Shown here: positions 15,952 through 25,444 of the stretch, in pieces
Numbering within the stretch: position 1 is the first letter of the stretch
How the letters are laid out: the number at the start of each line of letters is the position of its first letter
Assembly (NCBI GenBank): GCA_937975765.1
Contig: CALJUR010000123.1
Location: forward strand, 62,001-126,000
DNA length: 64,000 nucleotides
Source: an uncultured Myxococcales bacterium
GTDB lineage: Bacteria > Myxococcota_A > UBA9042 > DTJE01
Direction of reading: 5' to 3'
Translations under genes and position numbers: made by a program
The notes under the pieces: generated by a model
What the model was told of the DNA's origin: nothing
The model's input: only the letters and a program-made list of their open reading frames with translations
Database searches by the model: none

Positions 15952-17691
15952 CTACTTGCCGCCGGAAACGCGGAAGATGAACGGATAGGAAACCTTGACG
16001 GTGCCGCCGCCCTTGGGCGACGGGAACTGCCAGGTCGCCACGCGGCTGACCAGGCACTGCTCGACCGCCGTGCTGCCCAGGCTGGTCGTGCCCACCTTGA
16101 CCGCCGTGACCTTGCCCGTCGGAAGGATGATCCACTCGATCTTGACCTGGCCGGCCAGGTCGGGGTTCTTCTGCACTTCCTGCTGGTAGCACCACCGCAC
16201 CTGGTCCATCTTGGTCTGGATGTACCGGCGGACGGTTTCGCGGTCCAGTTCGCCGGACACCGAGTACGTGCCGGTGTACACGACGGGCTCGCCGCCGCCC
16301 TTGAACTTGATCTTGGACGCGGCGCCCTCGGCGTCGCCCTTGGCCAGGCCCGAGATCCCGCGCAGGTCGGCCGGCCCGAACTCGCCTCCGCCGCCCCAGG
16401 CGCCGGTGCCCCGGAAGCCGCCGCCGCCGCCGCCGCCCAGCGTGCCGCCGAACGCGTCCAGGCCCAGCGCCAGTTCCGAGTCCATGCCGCGATCGCCGAT
16501 GACCCGGATGCCCATCATGCCGCCGCCCAGGCCCGGGCCCGCGGCGTCCAGCACCTGGTTCAGCAGGTCCTGCTGCTGGCCCATGACGCGGGTCAGGGCG
16601 GTGTCCGCGACCTGCTTGTTCCGCTCGATCTGGTCCTCGGTGACCAGTTTCGAGGTCGGCTTCTCGTCGACGGGCCGGGCGGTCAGTTCGGTGCCGGGCT
16701 TCTGCGCCTCGGCCAGCTTCTTGGCCTCCTCGACCTTGCGCGCCTTGTCCTCCTCGACCTTGCGCTCCAGCATGGCCACCTGGATCTTCTTCAGGGCCTG
16801 CGTGCGCTTCTCGTACGGGTCGCGGACGGCCTTCAACTGCTCCTCGGGGACCAGGGTGACCATGATCAGGAACAGCAGGTGCAGGATCAGCGACAGCACC
16901 AGGAACATGTGCTCCCGCATGTTGAACTTCTTCCACCAGGACGTCCTCGGCGCCTGGGGAAGATAGGTCAGGCCCAGCAGGATCGTGAACTCGCCGAACC
17001 TCAGCCGGGCGCGGGTCTTCGAGTCGATGCGCGCATAGCGGCCCTGCTCGATCTTCTCGCGGCGCTGCATCTCGGGCAGGCGGATGATCTTGCCCTCGAC
17101 CAGGAAGTCGCCCTCGATGTTCGGGCTGGACACGTCGACCAGGAACTCGCGGCCGTCGGGCTTCACGAACTCCAGCGACTCGGTGCCCAGGACGTCGCCC
17201 GGGATGAAGAAGTCGACCTTGGGGGTCGAGCCGATCGTCAGGGAAGCCCCCTCGGCGATGCAGCCGGCCTGGAGGACCTTCTCGCCCCACAGGAAGGCGG
17301 TCTCCAGCCCCACCTTCGCGCCCGCCATCTCCGGCGTGGCCGCGGAGGCGAAGAACGTTTCGGCCTCGGGCCGCGGCCCGGTCATCTCGAAGTCCAGGAC
17401 CATCCGGGTGTCGCCGACCTGCAACTCGTCGCCGGGACGCAGGATGGCCTGGGTGACCTTCTTGCCGTTGACGAGGGTGCCGTTCGTGCTCTCGAGGTCG
17501 GTGACCCGGATCTCGCCCGAGTCGGACACCTCGATCACGCAGTGCTGGCGCGACACGTTCTCGTCACCCAGGCGCAGGTGCGCCTGTCCGGCCTTGCCGA
17601 TCCGGATGGTCTTCTGGGTGAAGACCTCCTCCCGGACGAGCTTGTCGCCATCGTAAAGCGAGATGCGAATCGTCGGCGTCTGGGTCTGCAT
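15952..17691 (-). CDS. FHA domain - membrane helix - TonB-like protein (GltG/PglI/AgmX-like)
   Basis: The 579-residue protein begins with a forkhead-associated domain (residues about 5-100: IRIGKAGQAHLRLGDENVSRQHCVIE and STNGTLVNGK), which binds phosphothreonine. A second FHA-like region may follow. One membrane helix (MFLVLSLILHLLFLIMVTLV) is near residue 290, then a Lys/Glu-rich coiled coil, a Gly-rich stretch and a C-terminal AgmX/PglI-type TonB-like domain (VRRYIQTKMDQVRWCYQQEV; LPTGKVTAVKV; CLVSRVATWQFP). In Myxococcus such proteins couple inner-membrane energy to envelope gliding complexes. The same architecture supports a Glt-like role here. Confidence 0.82.
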   Translation of the reverse strand: MQTQTPTIRISLYDGDKLVREEVFTQKTIRIGKAGQAHLRLGDENVSRQHCVIEVSDSGEIRVTDLESTNGTLVNGKKVTQAILRPGDELQVGDTRMVLDFEMTGPRPEAETFFASAATPEMAGAKVGLETAFLWGEKVLQAGCIAEGASLTIGSTPKVDFFIPGDVLGTESLEFVKPDGREFLVDVSSPNIEGDFLVEGKIIRLPEMQRREKIEQGRYARIDSKTRARLRFGEFTILLGLTYLPQAPRTSWWKKFNMREHMFLVLSLILHLLFLIMVTLVPEEQLKAVRDPYEKRTQALKKIQVAMLERKVEEDKARKVEEAKKLAEAQKPGTELTARPVDEKPTSKLVTEDQIERNKQVADTALTRVMGQQQDLLNQVLDAAGPGLGGGMMGIRVIGDRGMDSELALGLDAFGGTLGGGGGGGFRGTGAWGGGGEFGPADLRGISGLAKGDAEGAASKIKFKGGGEPVVYTGTYSVSGELDRETVRRYIQTKMDQVRWCYQQEVQKNPDLAGQVKIEWIILPTGKVTAVKVGTTSLGSTAVEQCLVSRVATWQFPSPKGGGTVKVSYPFIFRVSGGK

Positions 17692-17709
17692 GTCTCCCCC
17701 CGGCCCGTG

Positions 17710-18006
17710 TCAGAGGTCCTCGGCGGACTTCAGGATCTCGTCGACGAAATCGGTACGGACCTTGATGAGGCTGGGGCCTTCATCCAGCCGGACCACTTCG
17801 GTCATCGCCTGTTCGGGGCGCAGGAACTGTGCCTCGACGACGTCGCCTTCGAAGTCGTAGGTCTTCGTCGCGGCACCCGCCTCGCCCTTCTTCGTCTCGG
17901 CAGCCTTCCCGCCCCCGGCCTTGCCCCCCTTCGTCTGCGCGACCGCCGGGAGGGCGATGGCGATCACGGCGAGCGCGGCGACCGCAACCTGCAGGATACG
18001 CATCAT
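17710..18006 (-). CDS. Small secreted protein of the Glt-like operon
   Basis: The 98-residue product has a signal peptide (ILQVAVAALAVIAIALPAVAQ), a short Gly/Lys linker and a C-terminal segment, TYDFEGDVVEAQFLRPEQA, ending DFVDEILKSAEDL. The ATG at 18006 follows GAGG by six bases. It lies 18 bases upstream of the FHA-TonB-like gene. Myxococcus Glt clusters also have a small periplasmic protein (GltF-type) beside the FHA protein, but similarity here is by position and size only. Confidence 0.7.
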   Translation of the reverse strand: MMRILQVAVAALAVIAIALPAVAQTKGGKAGGGKAAETKKGEAGAATKTYDFEGDVVEAQFLRPEQAMTEVVRLDEGPSLIKVRTDFVDEILKSAEDL

Positions 18007-18089
18007 GGGGCACCTCACGGCCCGAATCCTAAACCCGGTTCGGGCGAAACACAACCAGAACGGGCCGGACCTACGCCCGGAACCGCGAT

Positions 18090-21000
18090 TCACTTCCCTC
18101 CCGCGTCGGGCGGCGTGGCAGGCGCCGCCTCGGCAGCCGGGGCCGGCATCGGGGCCGGGGCCGGCGTCTTGGCCGCCTCGATCTCCAGCCGCAAGGCCTC
18201 CAGGCGACGCATCGCCTCCTTCCGCTTGGGGTGGGTCGCCGGCGCCAGGCGCAGGAACGCATCGGCCTCGGCGACGGCCTTGTCCAGTTGGCCCAGGTTC
18301 TCCTGGTACACCAGACACAGGTTGAAATGGACGTCCACATCGTTCGGGTCGCGGGCGATGTCCATCAGGATCCGCAGGGCATCCTCGCCCTTGTTCAGGC
18401 CGCGCAGCGCCACGGCATGGCCCAGGCGCGCCTCGACGCTGGCCGGGCGGATCCGGGCGGCCTCGGCGAACTGCTCGACCGCGGTCGCCGTGTCCTTGTA
18501 TCCCAGCGTGACGGCACCGAAGTTCATCCGCGCGTCGAACAGCCTCGGGTCGTCGCGGACGGCCTTCTGGAACAGCTGCACGGCCTGGCGCACCTCGCCG
18601 TTCTTCAGGAAGGTCAGACCCAGCAGGTTCTGCATCGGGCCGTCGTTCGGGGACAGGCCCAGCGCGTTGCGGCCGACCAGCACGCCGACGTCGGTCAGGC
18701 CCATCTCGAGGTAGGCGGCGCCGAGGACGCCGTAGGCATCCATCGAGTCCGGGTCGGACACCAGCGCCTTGCGGGCCAGGTTGATCGCCTCGGTGAAGTT
18801 CCGGTCACCCATCGCCTTCGTCGCGTAGTAGGCGTTCGCGACGGCGTTGGCCGGGTCGATCTGCAGCGCCTTGTCGAACTGCGCCACGGCCTCGGCGGTC
18901 CTGCCGTCGAGAAGGTCCAGCCGGCCCAGCAGCGCCAGGGCATCCGCGTGCTGCGGGTCCCTGGCGACCGCCTTCTGGTAGGCCGAGCGGGCCCCGGCGA
19001 CGTCCCCCTGGAACGCCAGCAGCGCGCCCAGGTTGGTCAGCGCGTTGGCCGAGGCATCGGACGCACCGGCCGAGGTCTTGATGCGCTCCTCGAGGCCGTT
19101 GTCCATCCACTTCGGGGCGTCGGCCCCTTCCTTCTCGGCCCGCAGCGTCGCGCGGGACTTCAGCAGGGTATAGGTGCCCGGCTGCGGCCGGATGTCGGGC
19201 AGGGTCTTGAACTCGGGATCCAGCTTCAGCAGCTGTTCCTCGGCCTGGGCCGAGTAGCGGTTGTACCACTTCAACTGCTGGGCCAGCTCGACGCAGCGGC
19301 GGAACGACTCCTTCGCGCGATCCCAGATCGGGGCGGCCTTGTCGGCCAGGCCCTGCTTGAAGAACAGCTTCTGGTCCTGGTTCAGCGCGCCCGGGACGGG
19401 CGAATTCTCGATCGCCTCGGCCAGTTCCTGGAAGCCGGCGCCCTTGCGCGACCAGGCGGCGATCGTCCAGTTCGGCTGGCCGAACGCCTCGACGCTGGTC
19501 AACAGGTCCATCGCCTCCTTGATCAGGTTGATCTTCTTCGCGATGGCGTCCGCCAGAACCTTCTCGGGCAGCTTCAACTGGACCGCGCGAACGTCGGCCA
19601 GCACGGCCTCGCCCTTGTAGAACTGCGCCTCGGCGGCCGCGGCCAGGCCGACCGCCGTGACCTTCGCCTTCTCCTCGTCGGTCAGGTCCTCGTAGGCCTT
19701 GACGGTCTTCTTGAACCAGTCCAGCGCCAGGGCCTCCTTCCTCTGGGTCCGCAGGGTCATGCCGATGCGCAGGTGGGCCTTCAGGTACAGGTCCAGGCTG
19801 GACTTGCCGTACTTCGCCAGCCAGGCCTCGTACTCCTTCTGGGCCAGCGTGGCCTTGCCCTGCTTCTCCAGCGTGCTGCCGATCTCCAGCGCGACCGAGA
19901 TCGCGTAGCTGGCCTTGGGGAACAGCGTCAGGTACTTGCGCAGGTCCTTGATCGCCAGTTCGTACTCGCCCAGGCCGGTCCGGAAGATCGTCGCGTACCG
20001 CAGGGCCTCCTCGGTCAGTTCGTGCGTCGGCTGCAGGCCGACGAAGACCTCGTAGATGCGGGCGGCTTCCGAGTAGACGGCCAGCCGGCGGTACGTGTCC
20101 GCGATGTTGTACAGCGCTCGGATGGCCAGCGGCGAGTTGGGCATCTCGTTGACCAGCTGCTCGTTGGCCTTCAGGCTGCGTTCCACCAGCCGGGCCTTGA
20201 AGAAGTTGTTGCCGGCGTTGATCAGCGAGCGGTCCTTCAGCGGCGTGCCCGGGAAGCGCTTCACGTAGTCCAGGAAGCACTCCGCGGCCACGGTGTAACG
20301 CGCGGCCTGCTCGTACTCGTAGCACTTGTTGAAGTCCTTCTGCTCGTTGATCCGGCTGATGATGCCGGGGACGTCGCCCTGCATCAGCTTCGGGTTCTTC
20401 GCGACCAGGTCCGTCGCCGCGTACAGGCCCTTGATGTTGCGCTGCAGCGTCAGCGAGGACAGCAGCAGGCGCGCCGCGTCCGGGGCGTTCGGGTGGTCCG
20501 GGTCGTCCTCGATGATCTGCCGGAAGCCCGCCTCGGACTTCTCGAAGTGGTTGTACTGGTACCACACCATCGACGACGCGAACCGCGCCTCGGTCACGTC
20601 GGCCGCGCCCTTCGGCGCCATCGACAGGTACCGCTCGCACGCCTTGACCAGCTTGGTCTCGAACTCGGGCAGTTCCTTCGCCTCGGTGTCGCCAGTGTCG
20701 TCGGACTTGGTCTTGTTCTTCGTCAGGTCGATCAACTTGTAGTAGGACGACACGGCCTGGTGCGCCGCCTCGACCGCCACCGGCCCGTTCGGCTGCAGGT
20801 CCACGATGGTCGTGAAGCGCGTGGCCGCCTCGGCGTACTTCTCCAGCTGGAACAGCAGCTGGGCATAGTTGAAGGTCATCATGAAGTATTCCGGCGAGTT
20901 CGGGAACAGCCGGAGGTACTCGTTGTACAGCAGGTGCGTGAACTCCATCGTGGCCTCTTCCTTCGTCACGGCCACCTCCTTGTGGTAGGTGGTGGCGATG

Positions 21001-22295
21001 ACGCGGACGAGCTCCTCGGCCTTGTCCATCTCGGGCTTCAGGAACTTCTCGGGCGCGTCCTTCTGGAACTTGTCCAGCAGGCCGATCAGGCGGCGGGCCT
21101 CCTCGACCACGCGGGCCTTGGCGCCCAGCTTGTACGCGTTCTCGAGGATGGCGCGCTGGTACTCGACGATCTTGTACTGGTCCTGAGCGTCCTTGTACTC
21201 GGCGATGATCTTCTTGAACAGCCGGGTGGACTTGTCGTACTCGCCCTGGCTGGCGTAGCCTTCCGCCAGCCGGACGGCCAGGTCCATGTAGCCCGACGGC
21301 GCGATGGCCTTGAAGACCTTGATCGCGTTCTCGGGGCTGCCGACCTGCGAGTAGACCATGACCAGGTCGCGCTGCGACTCGCGCAGCAACTGCGTCCCGT
21401 AGCCGATCGACTTCGCCTGGTCGCCCTTCGCGTAGTCGATGACCTTCAGGAACTGGTTCATCGCCTCCTCGTGGCGGCCCATGTTGTAGAAGCACCAGCC
21501 CTTCTTGTAGATGGCCAGGCCGTACGCGGAGGACACCGGGAAGTTCTCGACCTCCGAGTACATCTTCTCGGCCTCGTCCATGCGGCCGCTGTTGAAGTAG
21601 AACTCGCCGATGTTCAGCAGCGCGTCGGGCACGTACTTGCTGTTCGGGGCCTCGCGGATGACGCGGGCGAAGTACGGGAACGCCTGGTCCTGGCGGTCCA
21701 TCTGCACCAGCGTGAAGCCCAGCAGGTACAGCACGTGGTCGATGTTCAGGTAGTTCGGGTAGCGATCGACGACCATCATGTAGGCGTTGGCCGTCTCTTC
21801 CTGCCAGTTCTGGCGCTGCTTCAGCAGGTCGTTCTGTTCCGCCTGCACCACGGCGATGCCGGCCTCGTCCCCGGTGTCCTGCGCGGCCTTCAGCCGGTTG
21901 AACATCTCGTTGCCGTAGGCCTTGTTGAAGAAGTTCTCGGCCTTGTCCCAGTACAGCCGCGCCAGCCGGGCGTAGTACTCGGGCTTGCCGGGGTCCTCCT
22001 CGTCGGTGGTTTCGATCAACTGGTTCAGCGTGGCGATGGCCTGCTCCAGCTTCTCGTCGGCCATCCGTTCCGGACGGGCCGCGATCGCCTTGACGCCGAG
22101 GGGCTTGGCGGGCCCCTTGGGCTTCTGGTCGCCCAGCACGTCCGTCGTCGCGTTCTTCGGCGCCCCGGAATCGGGCAGCGAGTAGGTCTTGATCTCGGCG
22201 CCAGCCTTCTTCTCGTCCTTCTTCTGGGCCAGGGCCGGCGCGGCCGCCAGCAGGGCGATCGACAGGAACCCGACGCAACGGGAGAGCATCGTCAT
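18090..22295 (-). CDS. Giant periplasmic TPR protein (GltD/AgmU-like)
   Basis: The 1401-residue product has a signal peptide (LSRCVGFLSIALLAAAPALAQ) and is otherwise almost all helical repeat. TPR units are clear near residues 240-420 and again in the last 350 residues (YQKAVARDPQHADALALLGRLD, YYATKAMGDRNFTEAINLARKAL, NLLGLTFLKNGEVRQAVQLFQKA). It ends with an Ala/Pro-rich tail. The ATG at 22295 follows GGAGG by six bases. A protein of this size and repeat content in this operon resembles AgmU/GltD, a periplasmic scaffold of the Myxococcus gliding complex. The assignment is architectural. Confidence 0.8.
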   Translation of the reverse strand: MTMLSRCVGFLSIALLAAAPALAQKKDEKKAGAEIKTYSLPDSGAPKNATTDVLGDQKPKGPAKPLGVKAIAARPERMADEKLEQAIATLNQLIETTDEEDPGKPEYYARLARLYWDKAENFFNKAYGNEMFNRLKAAQDTGDEAGIAVVQAEQNDLLKQRQNWQEETANAYMMVVDRYPNYLNIDHVLYLLGFTLVQMDRQDQAFPYFARVIREAPNSKYVPDALLNIGEFYFNSGRMDEAEKMYSEVENFPVSSAYGLAIYKKGWCFYNMGRHEEAMNQFLKVIDYAKGDQAKSIGYGTQLLRESQRDLVMVYSQVGSPENAIKVFKAIAPSGYMDLAVRLAEGYASQGEYDKSTRLFKKIIAEYKDAQDQYKIVEYQRAILENAYKLGAKARVVEEARRLIGLLDKFQKDAPEKFLKPEMDKAEELVRVIATTYHKEVAVTKEEATMEFTHLLYNEYLRLFPNSPEYFMMTFNYAQLLFQLEKYAEAATRFTTIVDLQPNGPVAVEAAHQAVSSYYKLIDLTKNKTKSDDTGDTEAKELPEFETKLVKACERYLSMAPKGAADVTEARFASSMVWYQYNHFEKSEAGFRQIIEDDPDHPNAPDAARLLLSSLTLQRNIKGLYAATDLVAKNPKLMQGDVPGIISRINEQKDFNKCYEYEQAARYTVAAECFLDYVKRFPGTPLKDRSLINAGNNFFKARLVERSLKANEQLVNEMPNSPLAIRALYNIADTYRRLAVYSEAARIYEVFVGLQPTHELTEEALRYATIFRTGLGEYELAIKDLRKYLTLFPKASYAISVALEIGSTLEKQGKATLAQKEYEAWLAKYGKSSLDLYLKAHLRIGMTLRTQRKEALALDWFKKTVKAYEDLTDEEKAKVTAVGLAAAAEAQFYKGEAVLADVRAVQLKLPEKVLADAIAKKINLIKEAMDLLTSVEAFGQPNWTIAAWSRKGAGFQELAEAIENSPVPGALNQDQKLFFKQGLADKAAPIWDRAKESFRRCVELAQQLKWYNRYSAQAEEQLLKLDPEFKTLPDIRPQPGTYTLLKSRATLRAEKEGADAPKWMDNGLEERIKTSAGASDASANALTNLGALLAFQGDVAGARSAYQKAVARDPQHADALALLGRLDLLDGRTAEAVAQFDKALQIDPANAVANAYYATKAMGDRNFTEAINLARKALVSDPDSMDAYGVLGAAYLEMGLTDVGVLVGRNALGLSPNDGPMQNLLGLTFLKNGEVRQAVQLFQKAVRDDPRLFDARMNFGAVTLGYKDTATAVEQFAEAARIRPASVEARLGHAVALRGLNKGEDALRILMDIARDPNDVDVHFNLCLVYQENLGQLDKAVAEADAFLRLAPATHPKRKEAMRRLEALRLEIEAAKTPAPAPMPAPAAEAAPATPPDAGGK

Positions 22296-22337
22296 GGAAG
22301 GCCTCCGTTCAGCCCGGCGGGCGCCGGGCCGGGAACG

Positions 22338-23951
22338 TCACTTCAGTTCGCCGCAAGCCGACGTCAGCGGGTAGTGGTACGAGCCCAGTTCGTCCTTCCA
22401 GTACTCGCCATCCCACACCCAGTAGATGTGCTCCTTGTCGACCTCGAAATCCTCCTTCGGGGCCGAGGGACCCGTGGAGGAGACCTGCTGCTTCCTGACC
22501 TGTTCCTCCAGGATGCCCTTCTGCGCGTTCAGGCACTCGAACCGCACCTTCAGCGCCTGGGACAGCAGTTTCTTCAGGTCCCCGCGCACGCGCGCCAGGC
22601 GCTCGCGCGCCAACTGGCCGGCCTCGCTCATCGTCAGGGAGCGGTAGGCCAGCAGGTCGGGCATCAGGAAGTCGACCAGCCGCTTGGCGATCGGGCTGGT
22701 CTTCAGGGCGTCCAACTGCTGGATCTCCTTGGAGATCGTGACGACGAACCCGAACAGGCGGCGCAGCTTGGCGTCCGCCAGCGCGGCGTTGAAGATCTTC
22801 TTGATCTTCAGCGAGTAGGCGCCGCCCTTCTTCGACAGGGATGCCAGGTACTGGTAGAAGTCCGTCGGGTCCGTGTGGCCGGCCAGGACGTTCTCCAGTT
22901 CCTTGTGGATCTCGTAGTACTCCTTGTAGAACGGGTCGATCGTGGCCAGCGCCTCGTCGTACCGGCAGTTCTTGAAGAAGATGACGGCGCGCAGGACCCA
23001 CGCCTCGGGGTAGTACTCCTCCTCGAAGTACGGGGAGTTGATCGTCAGGATGTTGCCCAGCGCGCGCGAGAAGTTGCCGACCTGGTAGAACGCCCAGGAC
23101 TTCTCGAACAGGCTGTCCAGCCACTGGTCGGACGTCTCGGGGATCTGGTCGTAGAACCGGATGGCCGTCTCGACGTTGCCGGGGATGAACTGGTCCTTGT
23201 TGAAGCCCGCGCCGTAAAAGACGCGCGCCAGGGCCAGCGTGGACATCTCCTTGTACTTCCCGCGCCCCTCGAACGGCCCGGCGTCCTTCACGAAGCGCAG
23301 CACCTCGCGGAAGGCGTCGGAGGCGGGCATCGGCTCGTTGCGGCGGACCAGCACGACGCCCTTCAGGTACATCGCCTTGACGAACAGGTCGGGCTTGGAG
23401 GCGCCGACGCGCGAAAGGCTTTCCAGGGCGGCGTCCAGGTTGCCCTCGTAGTAGTGGTACTGGCCGACGTAGAAGGAGATTTCCTCGGCCATGTCGATCG
23501 GGTACCGGTCGGCCGGGTAGGAGGCCATGCGGAACAGGGTGTTGGTCTCGCCCGGGATCTCGCGGTGGATCTTCACCAGCCAGGGCAGCGCCTCGGCGTA
23601 CCGCACGTGGGAGGGACCGGTCTCGACGACGCGGTCGAAGTACCCGAACGCGCTGACATAGAACTGCAGGGAGAACAGCGCGACGCCCATCTCGTACTGG
23701 GCTTCCTGGAAGTAGGCAGCCGCCTCCTCGCCCTCGGACAGGATGCGGTTGTAGATCAGCGCGGCATCGTAGAACTTGCCGCGCGAGGACAGGCGCTTGC
23801 CCTCCGCCAGCACCAGGGAGAAGGCGCTGTGGGCCGGGGCCGGGGCAACCGCCGGAGCGGCCGCAGCCGGGGCCTCTTCCTGCGCGCGGGCCGCAGGAGC
23901 CCAAAGGAAGGCAACCAGGGCCAGGGCCCCGAGTCGAGTGGCATGCCGCAT
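22338..23951 (-). CDS. Periplasmic TPR-like protein, first gene of the Glt-like operon
   Basis: The 537-residue product has a signal peptide (LGALALVAFLWAPAARAQ), an Ala/Pro linker, and helical repeats from about residue 45 to 420 (LVLAEGKRLSSRGKFYDAALIYNR, then YEMGVALFSLQFYVSAFGYFDRVV). A helical C-terminal region follows, with two Trp-rich motifs (YWVWDGEYWKDELG). It lies 42 bases before the giant TPR gene. It is probably a partner scaffold in the same envelope complex. The Trp-rich C-terminus is a useful search handle because it is not part of the TPR fold. Confidence 0.78.
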   Translation of the reverse strand: MRHATRLGALALVAFLWAPAARAQEEAPAAAAPAVAPAPAHSAFSLVLAEGKRLSSRGKFYDAALIYNRILSEGEEAAAYFQEAQYEMGVALFSLQFYVSAFGYFDRVVETGPSHVRYAEALPWLVKIHREIPGETNTLFRMASYPADRYPIDMAEEISFYVGQYHYYEGNLDAALESLSRVGASKPDLFVKAMYLKGVVLVRRNEPMPASDAFREVLRFVKDAGPFEGRGKYKEMSTLALARVFYGAGFNKDQFIPGNVETAIRFYDQIPETSDQWLDSLFEKSWAFYQVGNFSRALGNILTINSPYFEEEYYPEAWVLRAVIFFKNCRYDEALATIDPFYKEYYEIHKELENVLAGHTDPTDFYQYLASLSKKGGAYSLKIKKIFNAALADAKLRRLFGFVVTISKEIQQLDALKTSPIAKRLVDFLMPDLLAYRSLTMSEAGQLARERLARVRGDLKKLLSQALKVRFECLNAQKGILEEQVRKQQVSSTGPSAPKEDFEVDKEHIYWVWDGEYWKDELGSYHYPLTSACGELK

Positions 23952-24081
23952 GTCCGTACCCCTTTCAAAGTCCGCGGGTTGTCCGCATTATTGCAGAAGG
24001 TGGCCCTGTGTCAAGGCGAAAGGGGGGGCGTGACCCGCGACCGGGCCCGGGGGGACGAACCGCGCAGGCGGCCTCCGGGCG

Positions 24082-24110
24082 TGGACAGGCAGGGGTGTTT
24101 CTGGTATCGT
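24082..24110 (+). promoter_or_regulatory. Candidate promoter of asnS
   Basis: TGGACA (24082-24087) and TATCGT (24105-24110) are 17 bases apart, about 32 bases upstream of the asnS ATG at 24142. The fit is good at -35 and fair at -10. Confidence 0.5.
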
Positions 24111-24141
24111 GCCGCGCGGTTCGGACGGGGGGACGAGGGCC

Positions 24142-25434
24142 ATGATCACGGCCACGGTAGAGAGGATCGCGCAGCACGTCGGGGTCGAGGTCTCCCTGCA
24201 GGGGTGGCTGGCAGCCAAGCGGTCCAGCGGGAAGATCCATTTCCTGCAGGTGCGCGACGGCACCGGCACGATCCAGTGCGTCATGGTCCGGAACCAGGTC
24301 CCCGAGGAGGCGTTCGAGGCGGCGGGGCACTGCACCCAGGAATCGTCGGTCGTCGTGACCGGGACGGTTCGGCAGGACGCGCGATCGCCGATCGGGTTCG
24401 AGATCGACGTGAAGTCGTTCCGCGTGGTGTCGATCGCCGAGCCCTACCCCATCAGCCCGAAGGACCACGGCACCGCGTTCCTGATGGAGAACCGGCACCT
24501 GTGGCTCCGGTCGCGCCGGCAGCACGCGATCCTGCGCGTGCGTGCATCGATCATCCGCGCGATCCGGGACTACTTCGACGACCACGGCTTCCTGCTGGTC
24601 GACACCCCCATCCTGACGCCGGCGGCGTGCGAGGGGACGACCACCCTGTTCGAACTGGACTATTTCGGCGAGAAGGCCTACCTGACCCAGAGCGGGCAGT
24701 TGTACAACGAGGCCACGGCGGCGGCGTTCGGGAAGGTGTATGCCTTCGGGCCGACGTTCAGGGCGGAGAAGAGCAAGACGCGGCGCCACCTGATGGAGTT
24801 CTGGATGGTGGAGCCGGAGATGGCGTACTGCGACCTGTACCAGAACATGGACGTCGCCGAGGACTTCCTGTCATACGTGGTCGGGCGGGTCCTGGAGGAA
24901 CGGCGCTTCGAGCTGCGGACGCTGGAGCGCGACACCTCGGCGCTGGAGAAGGTGGTAAAGCCCTTCCCGCGGATCCATTACGAGGAGGCCGTGAAGATCC
25001 TGCGCGCCAACGGCAGCGACATCCCGGACGGCGACGACTTCGGCGGCGACGACGAGACGATCCTGACGAAGCAGTTCGACCGGCCCATCATCGTCCACCA
25101 CTACCCTTCGGCGGTGAAGGCGTTCTACATGAAGCAGGACGCGCAGGACCCGGCCTACTGCATGAGCATGGACGTGCTGGCGCCCGAGGGGTACGGCGAG
25201 GTGATCGGCGGCGGGCAGCGCGAGGAGGACCTGGGGGTGCTTCAGGCGGCGATCGCGAAGCACGGCCTGCCGATGGAAGCGTTCAACTGGTACCTGGACC
25301 TGCGGAAGTTCGGCAGCGTGCCGCATGCGGGGTTCGGGCTGGGCGTCGAGCGGACGGTGGCGTGGATCTGCGGGCTGCCGCACATCCGGGAGACGATCCC
25401 GTTCCCGCGGATGCTGGAGAAGATCACGCCGTAG
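24142..25434 (+). CDS. asnS: Asparaginyl-tRNA synthetase
   Basis: The 430-residue class II synthetase has an N-terminal OB-fold (VSLQGWLAAKRSSGKIHFLQVRDG) and a catalytic domain with motif 2 (PTFRAEKSKTRRHLMEFWMVEPE) and motif 3 (GFGLGVERTVAWICGL). QLYNEATAAAFGKVYAFGP and the FWMVEPEMA sequence fit AsnRS rather than AspRS. It charges tRNA-Asn. The ATG is at 24142, behind a GGGGGACGAGG region. A Ser/Thr kinase gene begins 10 bases after the stop. Confidence 0.92.
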   Translation: MITATVERIAQHVGVEVSLQGWLAAKRSSGKIHFLQVRDGTGTIQCVMVRNQVPEEAFEAAGHCTQESSVVVTGTVRQDARSPIGFEIDVKSFRVVSIAEPYPISPKDHGTAFLMENRHLWLRSRRQHAILRVRASIIRAIRDYFDDHGFLLVDTPILTPAACEGTTTLFELDYFGEKAYLTQSGQLYNEATAAAFGKVYAFGPTFRAEKSKTRRHLMEFWMVEPEMAYCDLYQNMDVAEDFLSYVVGRVLEERRFELRTLERDTSALEKVVKPFPRIHYEEAVKILRANGSDIPDGDDFGGDDETILTKQFDRPIIVHHYPSAVKAFYMKQDAQDPAYCMSMDVLAPEGYGEVIGGGQREEDLGVLQAAIAKHGLPMEAFNWYLDLRKFGSVPHAGFGLGVERTVAWICGLPHIRETIPFPRMLEKITP

Positions 25435-25444
25435 GGCACCGCAC

